Shown here: one piece after another, positions 34,354 to 43,780 of the stretch
Position numbering within the stretch: position 1 is the first letter of the stretch
Layout: each line of letters starts with the position of its first letter
Notes under the pieces: generated by a model
Database searches by the model: none
What the model was told of the DNA's origin: nothing
The model's input: the letters and a program-made list of their open reading frames with translations, nothing else
Source of the DNA: an uncultured Bacteroidota bacterium
GTDB taxonomy: Bacteria > Bacteroidota > Bacteroidia > Flavobacteriales > Flavobacteriaceae
Direction: 5' to 3'
Assembly: GCA_903913315.1 (NCBI GenBank)
Contig: CAIWKX010000058.1
Coordinates: 1 to 56,129 of the forward strand
Length of the DNA stretch: 56,129 bases
Translations under genes and position numbers: made by a program

Positions 34354-35403
34354 TTATTTTTCCTTTGATTTTGTTAAGGTAAATGAAAATTCCGAACCTA
34401 TGCCATATTCACTATCTACATAAATTCTTTCCTTATGGGCTTCAACAATATGTTTTACAATAGATAATCCTAATCCAGAACCACCTTCTGTTCTTGAGCC
34501 ACTTTTATCAACTCTATAGAAACGTTCAAAAAGTCTTGTTATATGTTGCCTTTCAATACCTTCACCATTATCTTTTATTCGAACTAATACTTTATTGTCT
34601 GTTAAGTCTTCAATACTTACTTCTGTAGAACCTTCTTTTTCTCCATATTTAATCGAATTAACAACTAAATTAACTAAAACTTGTTGAATTTTTTCTTGAT
34701 CTCCAAGAACCATTATAGGTTTACTATATTTCATGTCAAACATTAATAGAATATCTTTCTTTGAAGCTTTAAGTTCAAGCAAATCAAATGTATTTTGAAT
34801 AACCTTAACAATATCAAAAGGAACAACTTCTAAATGTAGAATTCCTGTCTCTAATTTTGAAATCATATCCAAATCTTGAACGATATATATGAGTCTTTCA
34901 ACTCCTTTTTCAGCTCTTTCTAAATATTTTTTTCTTATGCTTTTATCATTCATAGCTCCATCTAACAATGTAGATAAATAACCTTGGACAGTAAACAAAG
35001 GGGTTTTAAGTTCGTGTGAAACATTACCTAAAAATTCTCTTCTATATTCTTCACGAACTTTTAATGTTTCTATTTCTAATTTTTTATCTGTGGCAAATTT
35101 TTTCACTTCTCTTGTAAGGGTTGCCATATCAGTTGTAATGGGTTGATTTCTGAAAGAACTCGATTCTAATAAGGAAACATCATCATATATTTTTTTTACT
35201 TTTTTATATATAAAATGTTCTACACGATGTTGTATTACAAAAAAAGAAAATGCAGCAATAGCTATGGCAAAAATTGAAGAAAAAAGTAGGGAAAAATTGA
35301 AGAAAAAATAAGTCAAAAGACTAACTAATCCTGTAGCAAAAAGAGTAATATAAAGAGCTGACTTTATTGCGAACTTATATGTTTTTTTAAAATTTATTAA
35401 CAT
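34354..35403 (-). CDS. phoR: Sensor histidine kinase PhoR
   Basis: 349 residues. Two membrane helices at about 12-32 and 38-58 are followed by a short linker and the HisKA domain, FLGNVSHELKTPLFTVQGYL with His130. The HATPase domain has VNSIKYGEKEGS (N box), KDNGEGI and GGSGLGLSIVKHIVEAH. No PAS domain or large periplasmic loop is present, as in PhoR. It abuts phoB with no gap. With PhoU and Pst it senses phosphate supply. Confidence 0.88.
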   Translation of the reverse strand: MLINFKKTYKFAIKSALYITLFATGLVSLLTYFFFNFSLLFSSIFAIAIAAFSFFVIQHRVEHFIYKKVKKIYDDVSLLESSSFRNQPITTDMATLTREVKKFATDKKLEIETLKVREEYRREFLGNVSHELKTPLFTVQGYLSTLLDGAMNDKSIRKKYLERAEKGVERLIYIVQDLDMISKLETGILHLEVVPFDIVKVIQNTFDLLELKASKKDILLMFDMKYSKPIMVLGDQEKIQQVLVNLVVNSIKYGEKEGSTEVSIEDLTDNKVLVRIKDNGEGIERQHITRLFERFYRVDKSGSRTEGGSGLGLSIVKHIVEAHKERIYVDSEYGIGSEFSFTLTKSKEK

Positions 35404-36090
35404 TTATAATTCAAACTTATATCCAACACCTTTTATAGTTTTAAATAAATCCTCGCCAATTTTTTCACGAAGCTTTCGGATATGAACATCTATAGTTCTA
35501 CCTCCAACTATAACTTCATTTCCCCATACCTTATCAAGAATTTCTTCTCTTTTAAAAACTTTTCCTGGTTTAGAAGCTAATAAATAAAACAATTCAAATT
35601 CTTTACGTGGTAAAATAATTTCAATATTATCTTTAATTATTTTATATTCTTCTCTATTAATTTCAATAGTTCCAATATTTAAAGTTTCAGAATTTTTGCT
35701 CTCCTCATTTTTTAATCTTCTCAACAAGGCTTTAACTTTGCTAACTAATAATTTTGGCTTAATTGGTTTTGTAATGTAATCATCCGCTCCAACTTCAAAT
35801 CCTGCTAATTGAGAATAATCTTCACTTCTTGCAGTAAGAAAAGCAATAATAATTTGACTCAATTCTGGGATTTTACGGATGTTTTCACAAGCTTCAATCC
35901 CATCCATTTCCGGCATCATTACATCCATTATGATTAATTGCGGACGTTCTCTTTTTGCCATCAAAACCGCTTCCTTTCCATTGCTTGCCGTCACTATTTT
36001 ATAGCCTTCTTGCGATAAATTATAACCTACAATTTCTAAAATATCTGGTTCATCATCAACCAATAAAATCTTAATGTCTTTTTTCTTCAT
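35404..36090 (-). CDS. phoB: Response regulator PhoB (OmpR family)
   Basis: 228 residues. Receiver domain with Asp12-Asp13 and phosphoacceptor Asp56 (LIIMDVMMPEMDG), Thr in FLTARSED, Lys in ITKPIK. The C-terminal winged helix shows RKEFELFYLLASKPGKVFKREEILDKVWG and RTIDVHIRKLREKIG. Adjacent to phoR and near the porin. This protein is the likely reader of the 11-bp direct repeats upstream of pstS and the porin. Confidence 0.9.
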   Translation of the reverse strand: MKKKDIKILLVDDEPDILEIVGYNLSQEGYKIVTASNGKEAVLMAKRERPQLIIMDVMMPEMDGIEACENIRKIPELSQIIIAFLTARSEDYSQLAGFEVGADDYITKPIKPKLLVSKVKALLRRLKNEESKNSETLNIGTIEINREEYKIIKDNIEIILPRKEFELFYLLASKPGKVFKREEILDKVWGNEVIVGGRTIDVHIRKLREKIGEDLFKTIKGVGYKFEL

Positions 36091-36165
36091 AACGCAAAAA
36101 TATTAGCTATTTTGGAAATGTAAATATAGAAATTAATACTATATTAAACTGTTTTTGAAATTGAG

Positions 36166-36200
36166 TTAACAGTAATTTAATATGTTAACATTAAGATAAT
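36166..36200 (+). promoter_or_regulatory. Paired 11-bp direct repeats between phoB and the small T9SS gene
   Basis: TTAAC-N6-TTAAT at 36166-36181 and TTAAC-N6-ATAAT at 36185-36200 resemble the Pho boxes of pstS and the porin. In orientation they face the plus-strand gene. A further GTTAAATTTAAC palindrome follows at 36214-36225. Weaker than the other two because the spacing between the pairs is 8 bp and they lie far from the promoter. Confidence 0.42.
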
Positions 36201-36234
36201 AAATTATCAAAATGTTAAATTTAACATTCTTTTC

Positions 36235-36263
36235 TTGTTATTAAAAAAATATTAATATATTTG
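36235..36263 (+). promoter_or_regulatory. Promoter of the small T9SS-domain gene
   Basis: TTG at 36235-36237, an 18-nt spacer and TATATTTG at 36256-36263 match the Bacteroidota -33/-7 pattern well. The predicted leader before the ATG at 36283 is about 12 nt. Confidence 0.65.
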
Positions 36264-36282
36264 CTTTAACCAAATTGTGCTC

Positions 36283-36618
36283 ATGACTAAAAATTACTTT
36301 TATATTATTCTCCTTTTCCTTTGTTTTAGTACTACTAGTGCTTTAGCTCAAGATGGAAAACAACAATCAAAAGTACAAGAAAATACTATTGAGAGCTTGA
36401 ATGTGTACCCTAATCCAACTACAGGGGACAGAATTTACATTACTACCAAATCAAATGATGATAAAGACATTACCATTTATGATGTTCTAGGTAAAAAGGT
36501 ACTTCAAACTATATTATCATCAAAAGAACTTAATATTAGTTCGCTAACTCCTGGCGTTTACATCATTAAGGTTGAAGAGGGTGATTCTAGTGCTACTAGA
36601 AAATTAATAGTTAGATAG
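36283..36618 (+). CDS. Mini-protein made of a signal peptide and a T9SS type A sorting domain
   Basis: About 111 residues from the ATG at 36283 (a GTG lies 6 nt upstream). A signal peptide covers residues 1-22 (ending ALAQ). Only about 15 residues follow before the Por secretion C-terminal domain: LNVYPNPTTGDRIYI, then ITIYDVLGKKVLQT, then ISSLTPGVYIIKVEEG and the terminal RKLIVR. The type IX system should carry it across the outer membrane, but there is almost no cargo. It may be a small surface peptide, or a remnant of a larger gene. Divergent from phoB. Confidence 0.88.
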   Translation: MTKNYFYIILLFLCFSTTSALAQDGKQQSKVQENTIESLNVYPNPTTGDRIYITTKSNDDKDITIYDVLGKKVLQTILSSKELNISSLTPGVYIIKVEEGDSSATRKLIVR

Positions 36619-36714
36619 CTAAAAATTAACATTTAACTATTTTTTCATATTCACTGTTTTGTTTTAACTTAAAGTTTACTTAAATTTGTAAGCTAATTTA
36701 AAAATGTTCAAAAC

Positions 36715-38484
36715 ATGAAAAAAATTTACTCTTTATTATTATTAGTTGTCTCAGTTTCTTTTGGACAAACAATCTATTCTGAAAATTTTGGGACTCCAAC
36801 TGGGAGTACAACTGTAGCGAACTACATTACAGGTGTAGCTCCAGCAACATTTCAAAATTCTTCACCAATAGTTTACACTGGAACCACTGGAGCAACGAGT
36901 GTTAGAATAACATCTCCTTCAAGTGTTTATTCTGGAGCGTCTGGAAATGGAAATTTGTTTTTATCACAAACAACAAATCTTGGACATTTTTTTCAAGTAG
37001 ACGGGATCAACACTTCTGCTTATTCAGCTTCAACGCTTCAACTGTCTTTTGGATATAATACTTCAAGCACAACGAGTGCACAGTTAACACTTGAGCAAAG
37101 CACGAATGGAGGCACTACTTGGACCCCAATAACATTTACTCCTTCTGGAACAGGATGGACATTAGTTACTGTAACAGGTTCTCAAATTCCATCTTCAACT
37201 ACTTTATCATTAAGATTTACTCAACCATCAACAGTAGCAGTTCCCAATACTGCACAATTCAGAATTGATGATTTGAAAGTTTTTAACAATAACCCTTCTT
37301 GCACTTTAGTATTAGGGACTCCGGCTGGAGTTTGTGATGCCGTAACATCTGGAATAGATACTTATACAGCTACAATTCCTTATACTGGTGGAGGTTCTGG
37401 AACATATACTATTACACCCTCTACGGGGACAGTAAACGGTGGAGACAATCCAAATAGCGTTGCTGCTGGGAATATTATTATTACAGGAATTACTGAAGGA
37501 ACAAATTTAACTTTAACTATTGTTAATGGCGTTTGCTCCTACTCTGCTTCATTAATAGCTCCTGTTTGTAAACCTATTAACACACTACCTTATAGCGAAC
37601 CATTTCCATACTCTGTAGGTAGTGCTCTTGGGTCTTCTCAAAAATGGATTAATGTGAATTCTGGAGATGATATCCTTTCAGCTACTGGAAGTTTAAATTA
37701 TCCAGGATACAGTTCAACTGGTAATTCAGTTACTTTTACTGGCGCAGGTATTGATTGTTTTACACCATTTACTGATACTACATCAGGCGCAATATATGCT
37801 TCCTTCTTAGTAAATGTAACTGACTTATCTACAATGACAGCGACAGTTCCATCAACTTATTTTGCAGGACTTACCAATGCAGCACAAAGTTATAAAGAAC
37901 GTTTATTTATTACTAAAAATGGAACGCAATATCAATTTGGATTAGACGTTGCTGGAACTACAACAAATTTAGACACAACTTTAAGAAATGCTGGAGATGT
38001 TGTTTTAGTAATTATGAGCTATGATTTTACAGCTATGACATTAAGTGCATGGATCAACCCTGATTTATCAACATTTAATATAACTACACCTGCTACTTTA
38101 ACTCAAGTTTTAACTTCAACTACTGCAATTGCTGATTTAGGTGGCTTTATTTTAAGACAAGATACAGCAACTACAACTCCTACTATTATTTTTGACGAAT
38201 TAAGAATATCTACGGCTATTACTGATTTATTATCTTCAAATCAAGTTAGTGCTATTGCTGGCCTAAAAGTATATCCAAACCCTGTTTCTAATGGAACTTT
38301 ATTTGTTGAATCAGATGCTAATGCTGAAAGAATTATTGCAATATTTGATGTATTAGGAAAAGAAGTCTTAAACACTACTACTTCAAATACTGCTATTAAT
38401 GTAAGCGCACTCCATTCGGGTGTTTATATGGTAAAAATATGTGAAGAAGGTAAAACTGCAACTAAAAAATTAGTTATTAGATAA
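36715..38484 (+). CDS. Secreted protein with T9SS type A sorting domain
   Basis: 589 residues. A signal peptide of about 18 residues (ending SFGQ) precedes a beta-rich region opening IYSENFGTPTGSTTV, a common start of lectin-like or jelly-roll modules in flavobacterial exoproteins. A middle segment (about 195-290, GTYTITPSTGTVNGGDNP) resembles an Ig-like repeat. A second lectin-like module spans about 300-500. The C-terminal sorting domain is VYPNPVSNGTLFVES ... IFDVLGKEV ... GVYMVKICEEG ... KKLVIR. It is probably exported and attached at the cell surface. No catalytic motif is recognised. Confidence 0.88.
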   Translation: MKKIYSLLLLVVSVSFGQTIYSENFGTPTGSTTVANYITGVAPATFQNSSPIVYTGTTGATSVRITSPSSVYSGASGNGNLFLSQTTNLGHFFQVDGINTSAYSASTLQLSFGYNTSSTTSAQLTLEQSTNGGTTWTPITFTPSGTGWTLVTVTGSQIPSSTTLSLRFTQPSTVAVPNTAQFRIDDLKVFNNNPSCTLVLGTPAGVCDAVTSGIDTYTATIPYTGGGSGTYTITPSTGTVNGGDNPNSVAAGNIIITGITEGTNLTLTIVNGVCSYSASLIAPVCKPINTLPYSEPFPYSVGSALGSSQKWINVNSGDDILSATGSLNYPGYSSTGNSVTFTGAGIDCFTPFTDTTSGAIYASFLVNVTDLSTMTATVPSTYFAGLTNAAQSYKERLFITKNGTQYQFGLDVAGTTTNLDTTLRNAGDVVLVIMSYDFTAMTLSAWINPDLSTFNITTPATLTQVLTSTTAIADLGGFILRQDTATTTPTIIFDELRISTAITDLLSSNQVSAIAGLKVYPNPVSNGTLFVESDANAERIIAIFDVLGKEVLNTTTSNTAINVSALHSGVYMVKICEEGKTATKKLVIR

Positions 38485-38504
38485 TTAGTTTTAAATTATA
38501 TTTG

Positions 38505-38530
38505 AAAGCTCCAATTTATGTTGGAGCTTT
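38505..38530 (+). terminator. Terminator of the large T9SS protein gene
   Basis: Perfect 10-bp stem AAAGCTCCAA / TTGGAGCTTT with a 6-nt loop and T-run, 20 nt beyond the stop. Confidence 0.9.
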
Positions 38531-38585
38531 TTTATTTTCATTACTTTTGTATTTACTCTGAAATTGATTTAGAAATTAATAAAAC

Positions 38586-39566
38586 ATGATTACTTCACAA
38601 GATATATTCACTATTTCCAACCAAAAGCAATTTGAAAAAATAGCGTTAAAAATCTTTCGCTTTCAATACGAAAACAATTTTGTGTATAGAGAATTTTGTG
38701 AATTATTGAATATCGAAAAAGGAAGCGTAAAATATATACAACAAATCCCTTTTTTACCAATACAATTTTTTAAAAGTCATACTATTCTTTCCAACTTAGA
38801 TTCCATTCAAGAAACATTTACAAGTAGTGGAACCACTGGTATGATAACAAGTAAACATCTTATTACTGATATTACTTTATATGAAAAAAGCTATCGCAAT
38901 GCCTTTTCGGAATTCTACGGAAACATAGAAAATTATGTAGTTTTAGCTTTACTCCCTTCTTATTTAGAACGCAGTGGCTCGTCTTTGATTTATATGGTAA
39001 AAGACTTAATTACACTTTCCAAAAATGAAAATAGTGGCTTTTATTTAAATAATTATGAAAAACTGATTTCAAAATTAATTGAATTAGACATGGCAGGTCA
39101 AAATGTAATTTTAATTGGAGTCACTTATGCTTTATTGGATCTAATTGAGAAACGAAAATTGCAATTGAAAAATACAATCATTATGGAGACTGGCGGAATG
39201 AAAGGCAAAAGAAAAGAAATCATTCGAGAAGAATTACACCAAATTCTTTGTGAAGGCTTCGGTGTTTCTAGTATTCATTCGGAATATGGAATGACAGAAT
39301 TGTTATCACAAGCCTATTCTCTTGGAAACGGAATCTTTGAATGTCCAAATTGGATGAACATTTTAATTCGCGATACTGAAGATGCTTTAACCTATGTAGA
39401 AGTGGGAAAAACAGGAGGAATAAATGTAATTGATTTATCCAATATCAATTCTTGTTCGTTTATTGCTACACAAGATTTAGGAAAGAAATACACTAATAAT
39501 TCATTTGAAGTCTTGGGACGTTTTGACAATTCTGATATTCGTGGTTGCAATTTGATGGTATATTAA
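38586..39566 (+). CDS. LuxE-like acyl-protein synthetase / acyltransferase
   Basis: 326 residues. The ATP/acyl-activating loop TFTSSGTTGMITSKH (about 77-91) and the later IHSEYGMTELLSQAY fit the LuxE branch of the adenylate-forming superfamily. LuxE activates fatty acids in bioluminescence operons, but in Bacteroidota without lux genes this protein has no established role and may load or activate an acyl group for surface lipid or polyketide-type pathways. It is a stand-alone gene convergent with tyrS. Confidence 0.82.
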   Translation: MITSQDIFTISNQKQFEKIALKIFRFQYENNFVYREFCELLNIEKGSVKYIQQIPFLPIQFFKSHTILSNLDSIQETFTSSGTTGMITSKHLITDITLYEKSYRNAFSEFYGNIENYVVLALLPSYLERSGSSLIYMVKDLITLSKNENSGFYLNNYEKLISKLIELDMAGQNVILIGVTYALLDLIEKRKLQLKNTIIMETGGMKGKRKEIIREELHQILCEGFGVSSIHSEYGMTELLSQAYSLGNGIFECPNWMNILIRDTEDALTYVEVGKTGGINVIDLSNINSCSFIATQDLGKKYTNNSFEVLGRFDNSDIRGCNLMVY

Positions 39567-39595
39567 AAAGGAGCTGATTAAAGCAACCTTTCTAT

Positions 39596-40888
39596 TTATA
39601 TAACTTTTATCAAATAATAATTTTTCTTCCCTTTTTGCAATACCAAGAATTTATCTTTAATCAAATCTTGTTCAGTAATCTTATAATCTTCAGCAACTTT
39701 AGCTTTATTTAAGGATATTGCATTTTGCTTCAATTCACGTCGTGCATCGCTATTAGATGCCAAGAATCCTGTTTTAGCTGAAAGTGCAGCTATCATATCA
39801 ATACCTCTTGCAATATCTTCTTTGGTGATTTCTGCATTTGGAACACCATCAAAAACTTCAACAAATGTAATGTCATCTAATTTTGTTAGATCATCCATTG
39901 TAGGACTAAAAAAAGCATTAGAGGCGAAAATTGCTTTTTCTAATTCTTCTTTTCCATGAACAAAAGTGGTTAATTCTTCTGCTAAGCGTTTCTGTAAAGC
40001 TCTTAAATGAAGTGCCTTAAGATGTTCTGCAATTAATAAATCAATTGTGTTTTTATCTAGAAATGTAAAAATTTTAATATATTTCTCCGCATCCATATCA
40101 GAAGTATTCAACCAAAATTGGTAGAATTTATAAACTGACGTTTTATCAGCAGTCAACCAGACGTTTCCTCCTTCGCTTTTTCCAAATTTAGAACCATCTG
40201 CTTTAGTAATCAATGGACATGTCATGGCATACGCTTTTGCTCCATCTCCGTTCATTCGTCGCACTAATTCAGTTCCGGTTGTAATATTTCCCCATTGATC
40301 TGACCCTCCCATTTGAAGTAAACAATGATGTGTTTTATATAAATGATGAAAGTCATACCCTTGAATAAGCTGGTAAGTAAACTCCGTAAAACTCATCCCT
40401 TCGCCTTCTCCGGCCAAGCGTTTTTTTACCGAATCTTTTGCCATCATATAATTTACAGTAATTCGCTTTCCAACATCACGAGCAAAATTGATAAATGAAA
40501 AATCTTTCATCCAATCGTAGTTGTTTACCAAAATTGGAGCATTAACATCTGTAGAGTTGAAATCTAAAAATCGAGACAATACCGCCTTAATTCCTGCCAC
40601 ATTTTTTTCTAAAGTAGATTCATCAAGTAGATTTCTTTCATCAGATTTTCCAGAAGGATCACCAATCATACCTGTAGCTCCTCCAACTAAAGCAATAGGT
40701 TTGTGTCCGAACTGCTCTAAATGTACCAATAGAATAATTGGCACCAAACTTCCAATATGTAAAGAATCACTAGTTGGGTCAAACCCAATATAGGTAGTGG
40801 TCATTTCTTTTAAAAGTTGTTCTTCAGTGCCCGGCATAATATCGTGCACCAATCCTCTCCACTTTAATTCTTCTACTAAATTATTCAT
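39596..40888 (-). CDS. tyrS: Tyrosyl-tRNA synthetase
   Basis: 430 residues, class Ic. The HIGH-type motif is HIGS (44-47) within [15 protein letters not shown]; the KMSKS-type motif is KFGKSEGG. The tyrosine pocket shows [10 protein letters not shown] and [11 protein letters not shown]. The C-terminal S4-like domain ends [18 protein letters not shown]. It charges tRNA-Tyr in the cytoplasm. Monocistronic. Confidence 0.97.
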   Translation of the reverse strand: MNNLVEELKWRGLVHDIMPGTEEQLLKEMTTTYIGFDPTSDSLHIGSLVPIILLVHLEQFGHKPIALVGGATGMIGDPSGKSDERNLLDESTLEKNVAGIKAVLSRFLDFNSTDVNAPILVNNYDWMKDFSFINFARDVGKRITVNYMMAKDSVKKRLAGEGEGMSFTEFTYQLIQGYDFHHLYKTHHCLLQMGGSDQWGNITTGTELVRRMNGDGAKAYAMTCPLITKADGSKFGKSEGGNVWLTADKTSVYKFYQFWLNTSDMDAEKYIKIFTFLDKNTIDLLIAEHLKALHLRALQKRLAEELTTFVHGKEELEKAIFASNAFFSPTMDDLTKLDDITFVEVFDGVPNAEITKEDIARGIDMIAALSAKTGFLASNSDARRELKQNAISLNKAKVAEDYKITEQDLIKDKFLVLQKGKKNYYLIKVI

Positions 40889-41035
40889 CTTACTTTGATT
40901 ATATTGTATTAAGTTGTTAGATGTAATTTCATCCCATCGTAAAAACTATAATTTGGGCAAATATAACAATTGTCATTGGCAATGGCAATTCAATTATTGT
41001 CTGAAAAATAAAATTCTAAAATCAAACAATCTAAT

Positions 41036-41043
41036 TATCTTTG
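41036..41043 (+). promoter_or_regulatory. -7 element just upstream of the epimerase gene
   Basis: TATCTTTG, consensus TAnnTTTG, ends 5 nt before the ATG at 41049. Transcription would then start at or next to the start codon, suggesting a leaderless or nearly leaderless mRNA. No good -33 TTG is visible. Confidence 0.5.
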
Positions 41044-41048
41044 CGACC

Positions 41049-42050
41049 ATGATTTTAGTTACAGGCGGTACTGGTTTGGTTGGAGCACATTTGCTTCTTC
41101 ATTTGTTGGAAAACAAAGAAGAAACCATTCGCGCTATTTACAGAAATCAGAAACATATTGCTAAAACAAAATCGCTATTTGGATACTATGATAAAGGCGA
41201 ATTGTTTTCAAATATTGAATGGGTATTGGCAGACATTCTTGATATTCCGAGTTTGGAAGTTGCTTTTGAAAATGTAGATTATGTATTTCACTGTGCTGGA
41301 TTTATTTCTTTCAATCCAAACGATGAAGAAAACCTTCGAAAAACAAATATAGAAGGAACAGCAAACATTGTGAATTTTTGTATTGACAAAAAAGTTAAAA
41401 AACTATGTCATGTAAGCTCAATAGCTGCTCTTGGTAATGTTGCCTTAAAAGAAATCGAAGTAACCGAAGAAACAGAATGGAATCCTGAAATTTCGCATAG
41501 TGATTATGCCATTTCTAAATATGGTGCCGAAATGGAAGTTTGGCGTGGACTTCAAGAAGGTTTACAAGTAATTGTTGTAAACCCTGGTATTATTTTTGGG
41601 CCTGGTTTTTGGAATCATGGAAGTGGCACTATGATTTTAGCTATAAAAAAAGGATTCCCCTTTTATACATATGGATCTTCTAGTTATATTGCTGTTACTG
41701 ATGTGGTAACTATAATGAATCAACTCATGGATGCTGATTGTAGTGGGGAACGCTTTATTTTAATTTCGGAAAACAGAACTTATAAAGACATCATAATTAC
41801 AATTGCTAAAAAGTTGGAAGTTAAAAATCCAAGAATAGAAGCTAGTCCTTTTTTATTAAATCTTGCGTGGAGAATGGATTTCCTTATTTCAAAAATATTC
41901 AGAGGAAAAAGAAAACTATCAAAACATAGTTCTATTTCATTACAAAATACTGAGAAATATTCAAATGAAAAAATACAAACTTATTTGAATTATTCATTCG
42001 AAAAAATAGATACTTATCTAGATACAATTCTTGCTCCGCTCAGAAAATAA
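41049..42050 (+). CDS. NAD-dependent epimerase/dehydratase family protein
   Basis: About 333 residues from the ATG at 41049; upstream in-frame sequence to 40914 is open but not family-like. Rossmann motif ILVTGGTGLVGAHLLLHLL at the N-terminus, the SDR catalytic YxxxK as DYAISKYGAEMEVW, with the Ser in HVSSIAALG. An extended short-chain dehydrogenase of the dihydroflavonol-reductase-like group; substrate unknown. Its TAA abuts the stop of the convergent DUF4296 gene with no gap. Confidence 0.88.
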   Translation: MILVTGGTGLVGAHLLLHLLENKEETIRAIYRNQKHIAKTKSLFGYYDKGELFSNIEWVLADILDIPSLEVAFENVDYVFHCAGFISFNPNDEENLRKTNIEGTANIVNFCIDKKVKKLCHVSSIAALGNVALKEIEVTEETEWNPEISHSDYAISKYGAEMEVWRGLQEGLQVIVVNPGIIFGPGFWNHGSGTMILAIKKGFPFYTYGSSSYIAVTDVVTIMNQLMDADCSGERFILISENRTYKDIIITIAKKLEVKNPRIEASPFLLNLAWRMDFLISKIFRGKRKLSKHSSISLQNTEKYSNEKIQTYLNYSFEKIDTYLDTILAPLRK

Positions 42051-42425
42051 CTATTTTACAATGGGTTGATCTGTATTAGGCACCAAAGGCTTTCCCCCGT
42101 TAAGTTTAATAGTATTGGCATTTAATCTTTCCTTGACCTCATTATACATTTTTTTATAGTCTTTTATATCTGAAGCGTAATATTGGGTACTTTGTGCAAA
42201 AGTCAAACTATCAACTTTATATTTATTTTTTATGAACTCAATAGGTTTTGGATAAATTAAAGTACCAGAAGTTTGTGATTTTGCAGCTTCTAAAAGTGCC
42301 AAATCATAGATAATGTCAACCATCTTTTTTCTTTCAATAAGGTTTTTTGGTTTTTTTACGGTAGTATCTTTACAACTTATTGTAAAGAATAATAATGCTA
42401 TTATAAACAAAACTATTTTTTTCAT
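42051..42425 (-). CDS. DUF4296 lipoprotein
   Basis: 124 residues with a lipobox (LLFFTISC, Cys18). The body has KKMVDIIYDLALLEAAKS and FIKNKYKVDSLTFAQSTQYYASD, the signature of DUF4296, a Bacteroidota-only family of short lipoproteins with no known function. Third gene of the DPM synthase-dihydroorotase-DUF4296 group, which recurs in flavobacteria. Confidence 0.87.
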   Translation of the reverse strand: MKKIVLFIIALLFFTISCKDTTVKKPKNLIERKKMVDIIYDLALLEAAKSQTSGTLIYPKPIEFIKNKYKVDSLTFAQSTQYYASDIKDYKKMYNEVKERLNANTIKLNGGKPLVPNTDQPIVK

Positions 42426-42434
42426 TGTTAAAAT

Positions 42435-43775
42435 TTATCTATTGAAAAGCAAACGTTTTCCTGCTTTTATTTCTTTCACTTTTGCATTTTCATATACCAA
42501 TTGTCCGTTTACAAAAGTATGTGAAATTCTTGATTTGAAATTGGTTCCTTCAAAAGGAGACCAACCACATTTATACAAAATATTATCCCTATTGACACTC
42601 CATGGCTTGGCTGGATTTACAATAGCTAAATCGGCATAAAATCCTTCTTTAATAAACCCTCTATTTTCAATTTTAAATATTTTAGCAGGGTTGTGACACA
42701 TTTTTTCAACAATTTTTTCTACCGAAATTTTACCTTGATGATACGCCTCAAACATTGCCACTACCGCATGTTGAACTAACGGTCCTCCAGAAGGCGCATT
42801 CAAATAGCTACGTGATTTTTCTTCCAAAGTATGAGGAGCGTGGTCCGTTGCAATAACGTCAATTCTATCATCTAACAAAGCTTTCCAAAGAGCATCTCTA
42901 TCAGTTTCTGATTTTACTGCAGGATTCCATTTAATAAAATTTCCTTTAGTAGCGTAATCTTCATTAGAAAACCATAAATGATGTACACAAACTTCTGCTG
43001 TAATTTGCTTTTCTTCTAAAGGTATTTTATTGGTAAACAAATCCATTTCTTTAGCAGAAGAAAGATGGAAAATATGTAATCTAGCTCCAGTTTTTTTTGC
43101 TAATTCGATTGCTTTTGACGAAGATAAATAACATGCCTCTTCACTTCTAATCAAATGATGAACTGTAACAGGAATATCATCACCATATTCGGCTTTGTAT
43201 TTTTCCAAGTTTGTTTTTATGGTAGTTTCATCTTCACAATGAACCGCAATAAGCATTTTAGTATTGGCAAATATTTTCTCTAGTGTTTCTGGATTATCAA
43301 CTAACATATTTCCTGTTGATGAGCCTAGAAATAATTTTATTCCAGCTACATTCTTTGGATTAGTTTTTAAAACTTCTTCCAGATTATCGTTTGTTCCACC
43401 CATCATAAACGAATAATTCGCATAGGATTTCTCGGAAGCTATACGATATTTTTCTTCTAATAAATTTTGGGTAATTGCATTAGGAACAGTATTGGGTTGT
43501 TCAATAAATGAAGTAATTCCTCCAGCAATAGCGGCACGACTTTCAGAAGCAATGTCACCTTTGTGTGTTAATCCAGGCTCACGAAAATGGACTTGATCAT
43601 CTATAGCCCCAGGAATCAAATAACTCCCTTCAGCATCAATAACTTTACAATTGGAACTTTTATGACTTATTCTTTGAGCAATTTCTTTAATAAACTCACC
43701 TTCAATAAGAACATCGCCTTCAAAAATTCTTCCTTCATTGACAATCATTGCATTTTTTATTAAAACGGTATTCAT
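42435..43775 (-). CDS. pyrC: Dihydroorotase
   Basis: 446 residues, amidohydrolase fold. The metal-binding start is IDDQVHFREPGLTHKGD (59-75); later ligands occur in AVHCEDE, HLIRSEE, ARLHIFHLSSAKE and IATDHAPHTLEEK. In most dihydroorotases the first motif is DxHxHxR; here the first His is Gln61 and only His63 remains. I recall the same in other Bacteroidota members, so it is likely a lineage trait. Catalyses carbamoyl-aspartate to dihydroorotate in pyrimidine synthesis. Substrate assignment is fairly safe; dihydropyrimidinase-like relatives are the alternative. Confidence 0.88.
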   Translation of the reverse strand: MNTVLIKNAMIVNEGRIFEGDVLIEGEFIKEIAQRISHKSSNCKVIDAEGSYLIPGAIDDQVHFREPGLTHKGDIASESRAAIAGGITSFIEQPNTVPNAITQNLLEEKYRIASEKSYANYSFMMGGTNDNLEEVLKTNPKNVAGIKLFLGSSTGNMLVDNPETLEKIFANTKMLIAVHCEDETTIKTNLEKYKAEYGDDIPVTVHHLIRSEEACYLSSSKAIELAKKTGARLHIFHLSSAKEMDLFTNKIPLEEKQITAEVCVHHLWFSNEDYATKGNFIKWNPAVKSETDRDALWKALLDDRIDVIATDHAPHTLEEKSRSYLNAPSGGPLVQHAVVAMFEAYHQGKISVEKIVEKMCHNPAKIFKIENRGFIKEGFYADLAIVNPAKPWSVNRDNILYKCGWSPFEGTNFKSRISHTFVNGQLVYENAKVKEIKAGKRLLFNR

Positions 43776-43780
43776 ATTTT

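Noticed and set aside
40914..41048. Upstream extension of the epimerase with 45 extra codons
   Set aside because: The Rossmann motif normally lies at the very N-terminus, and a -7 promoter element lies within the extension.
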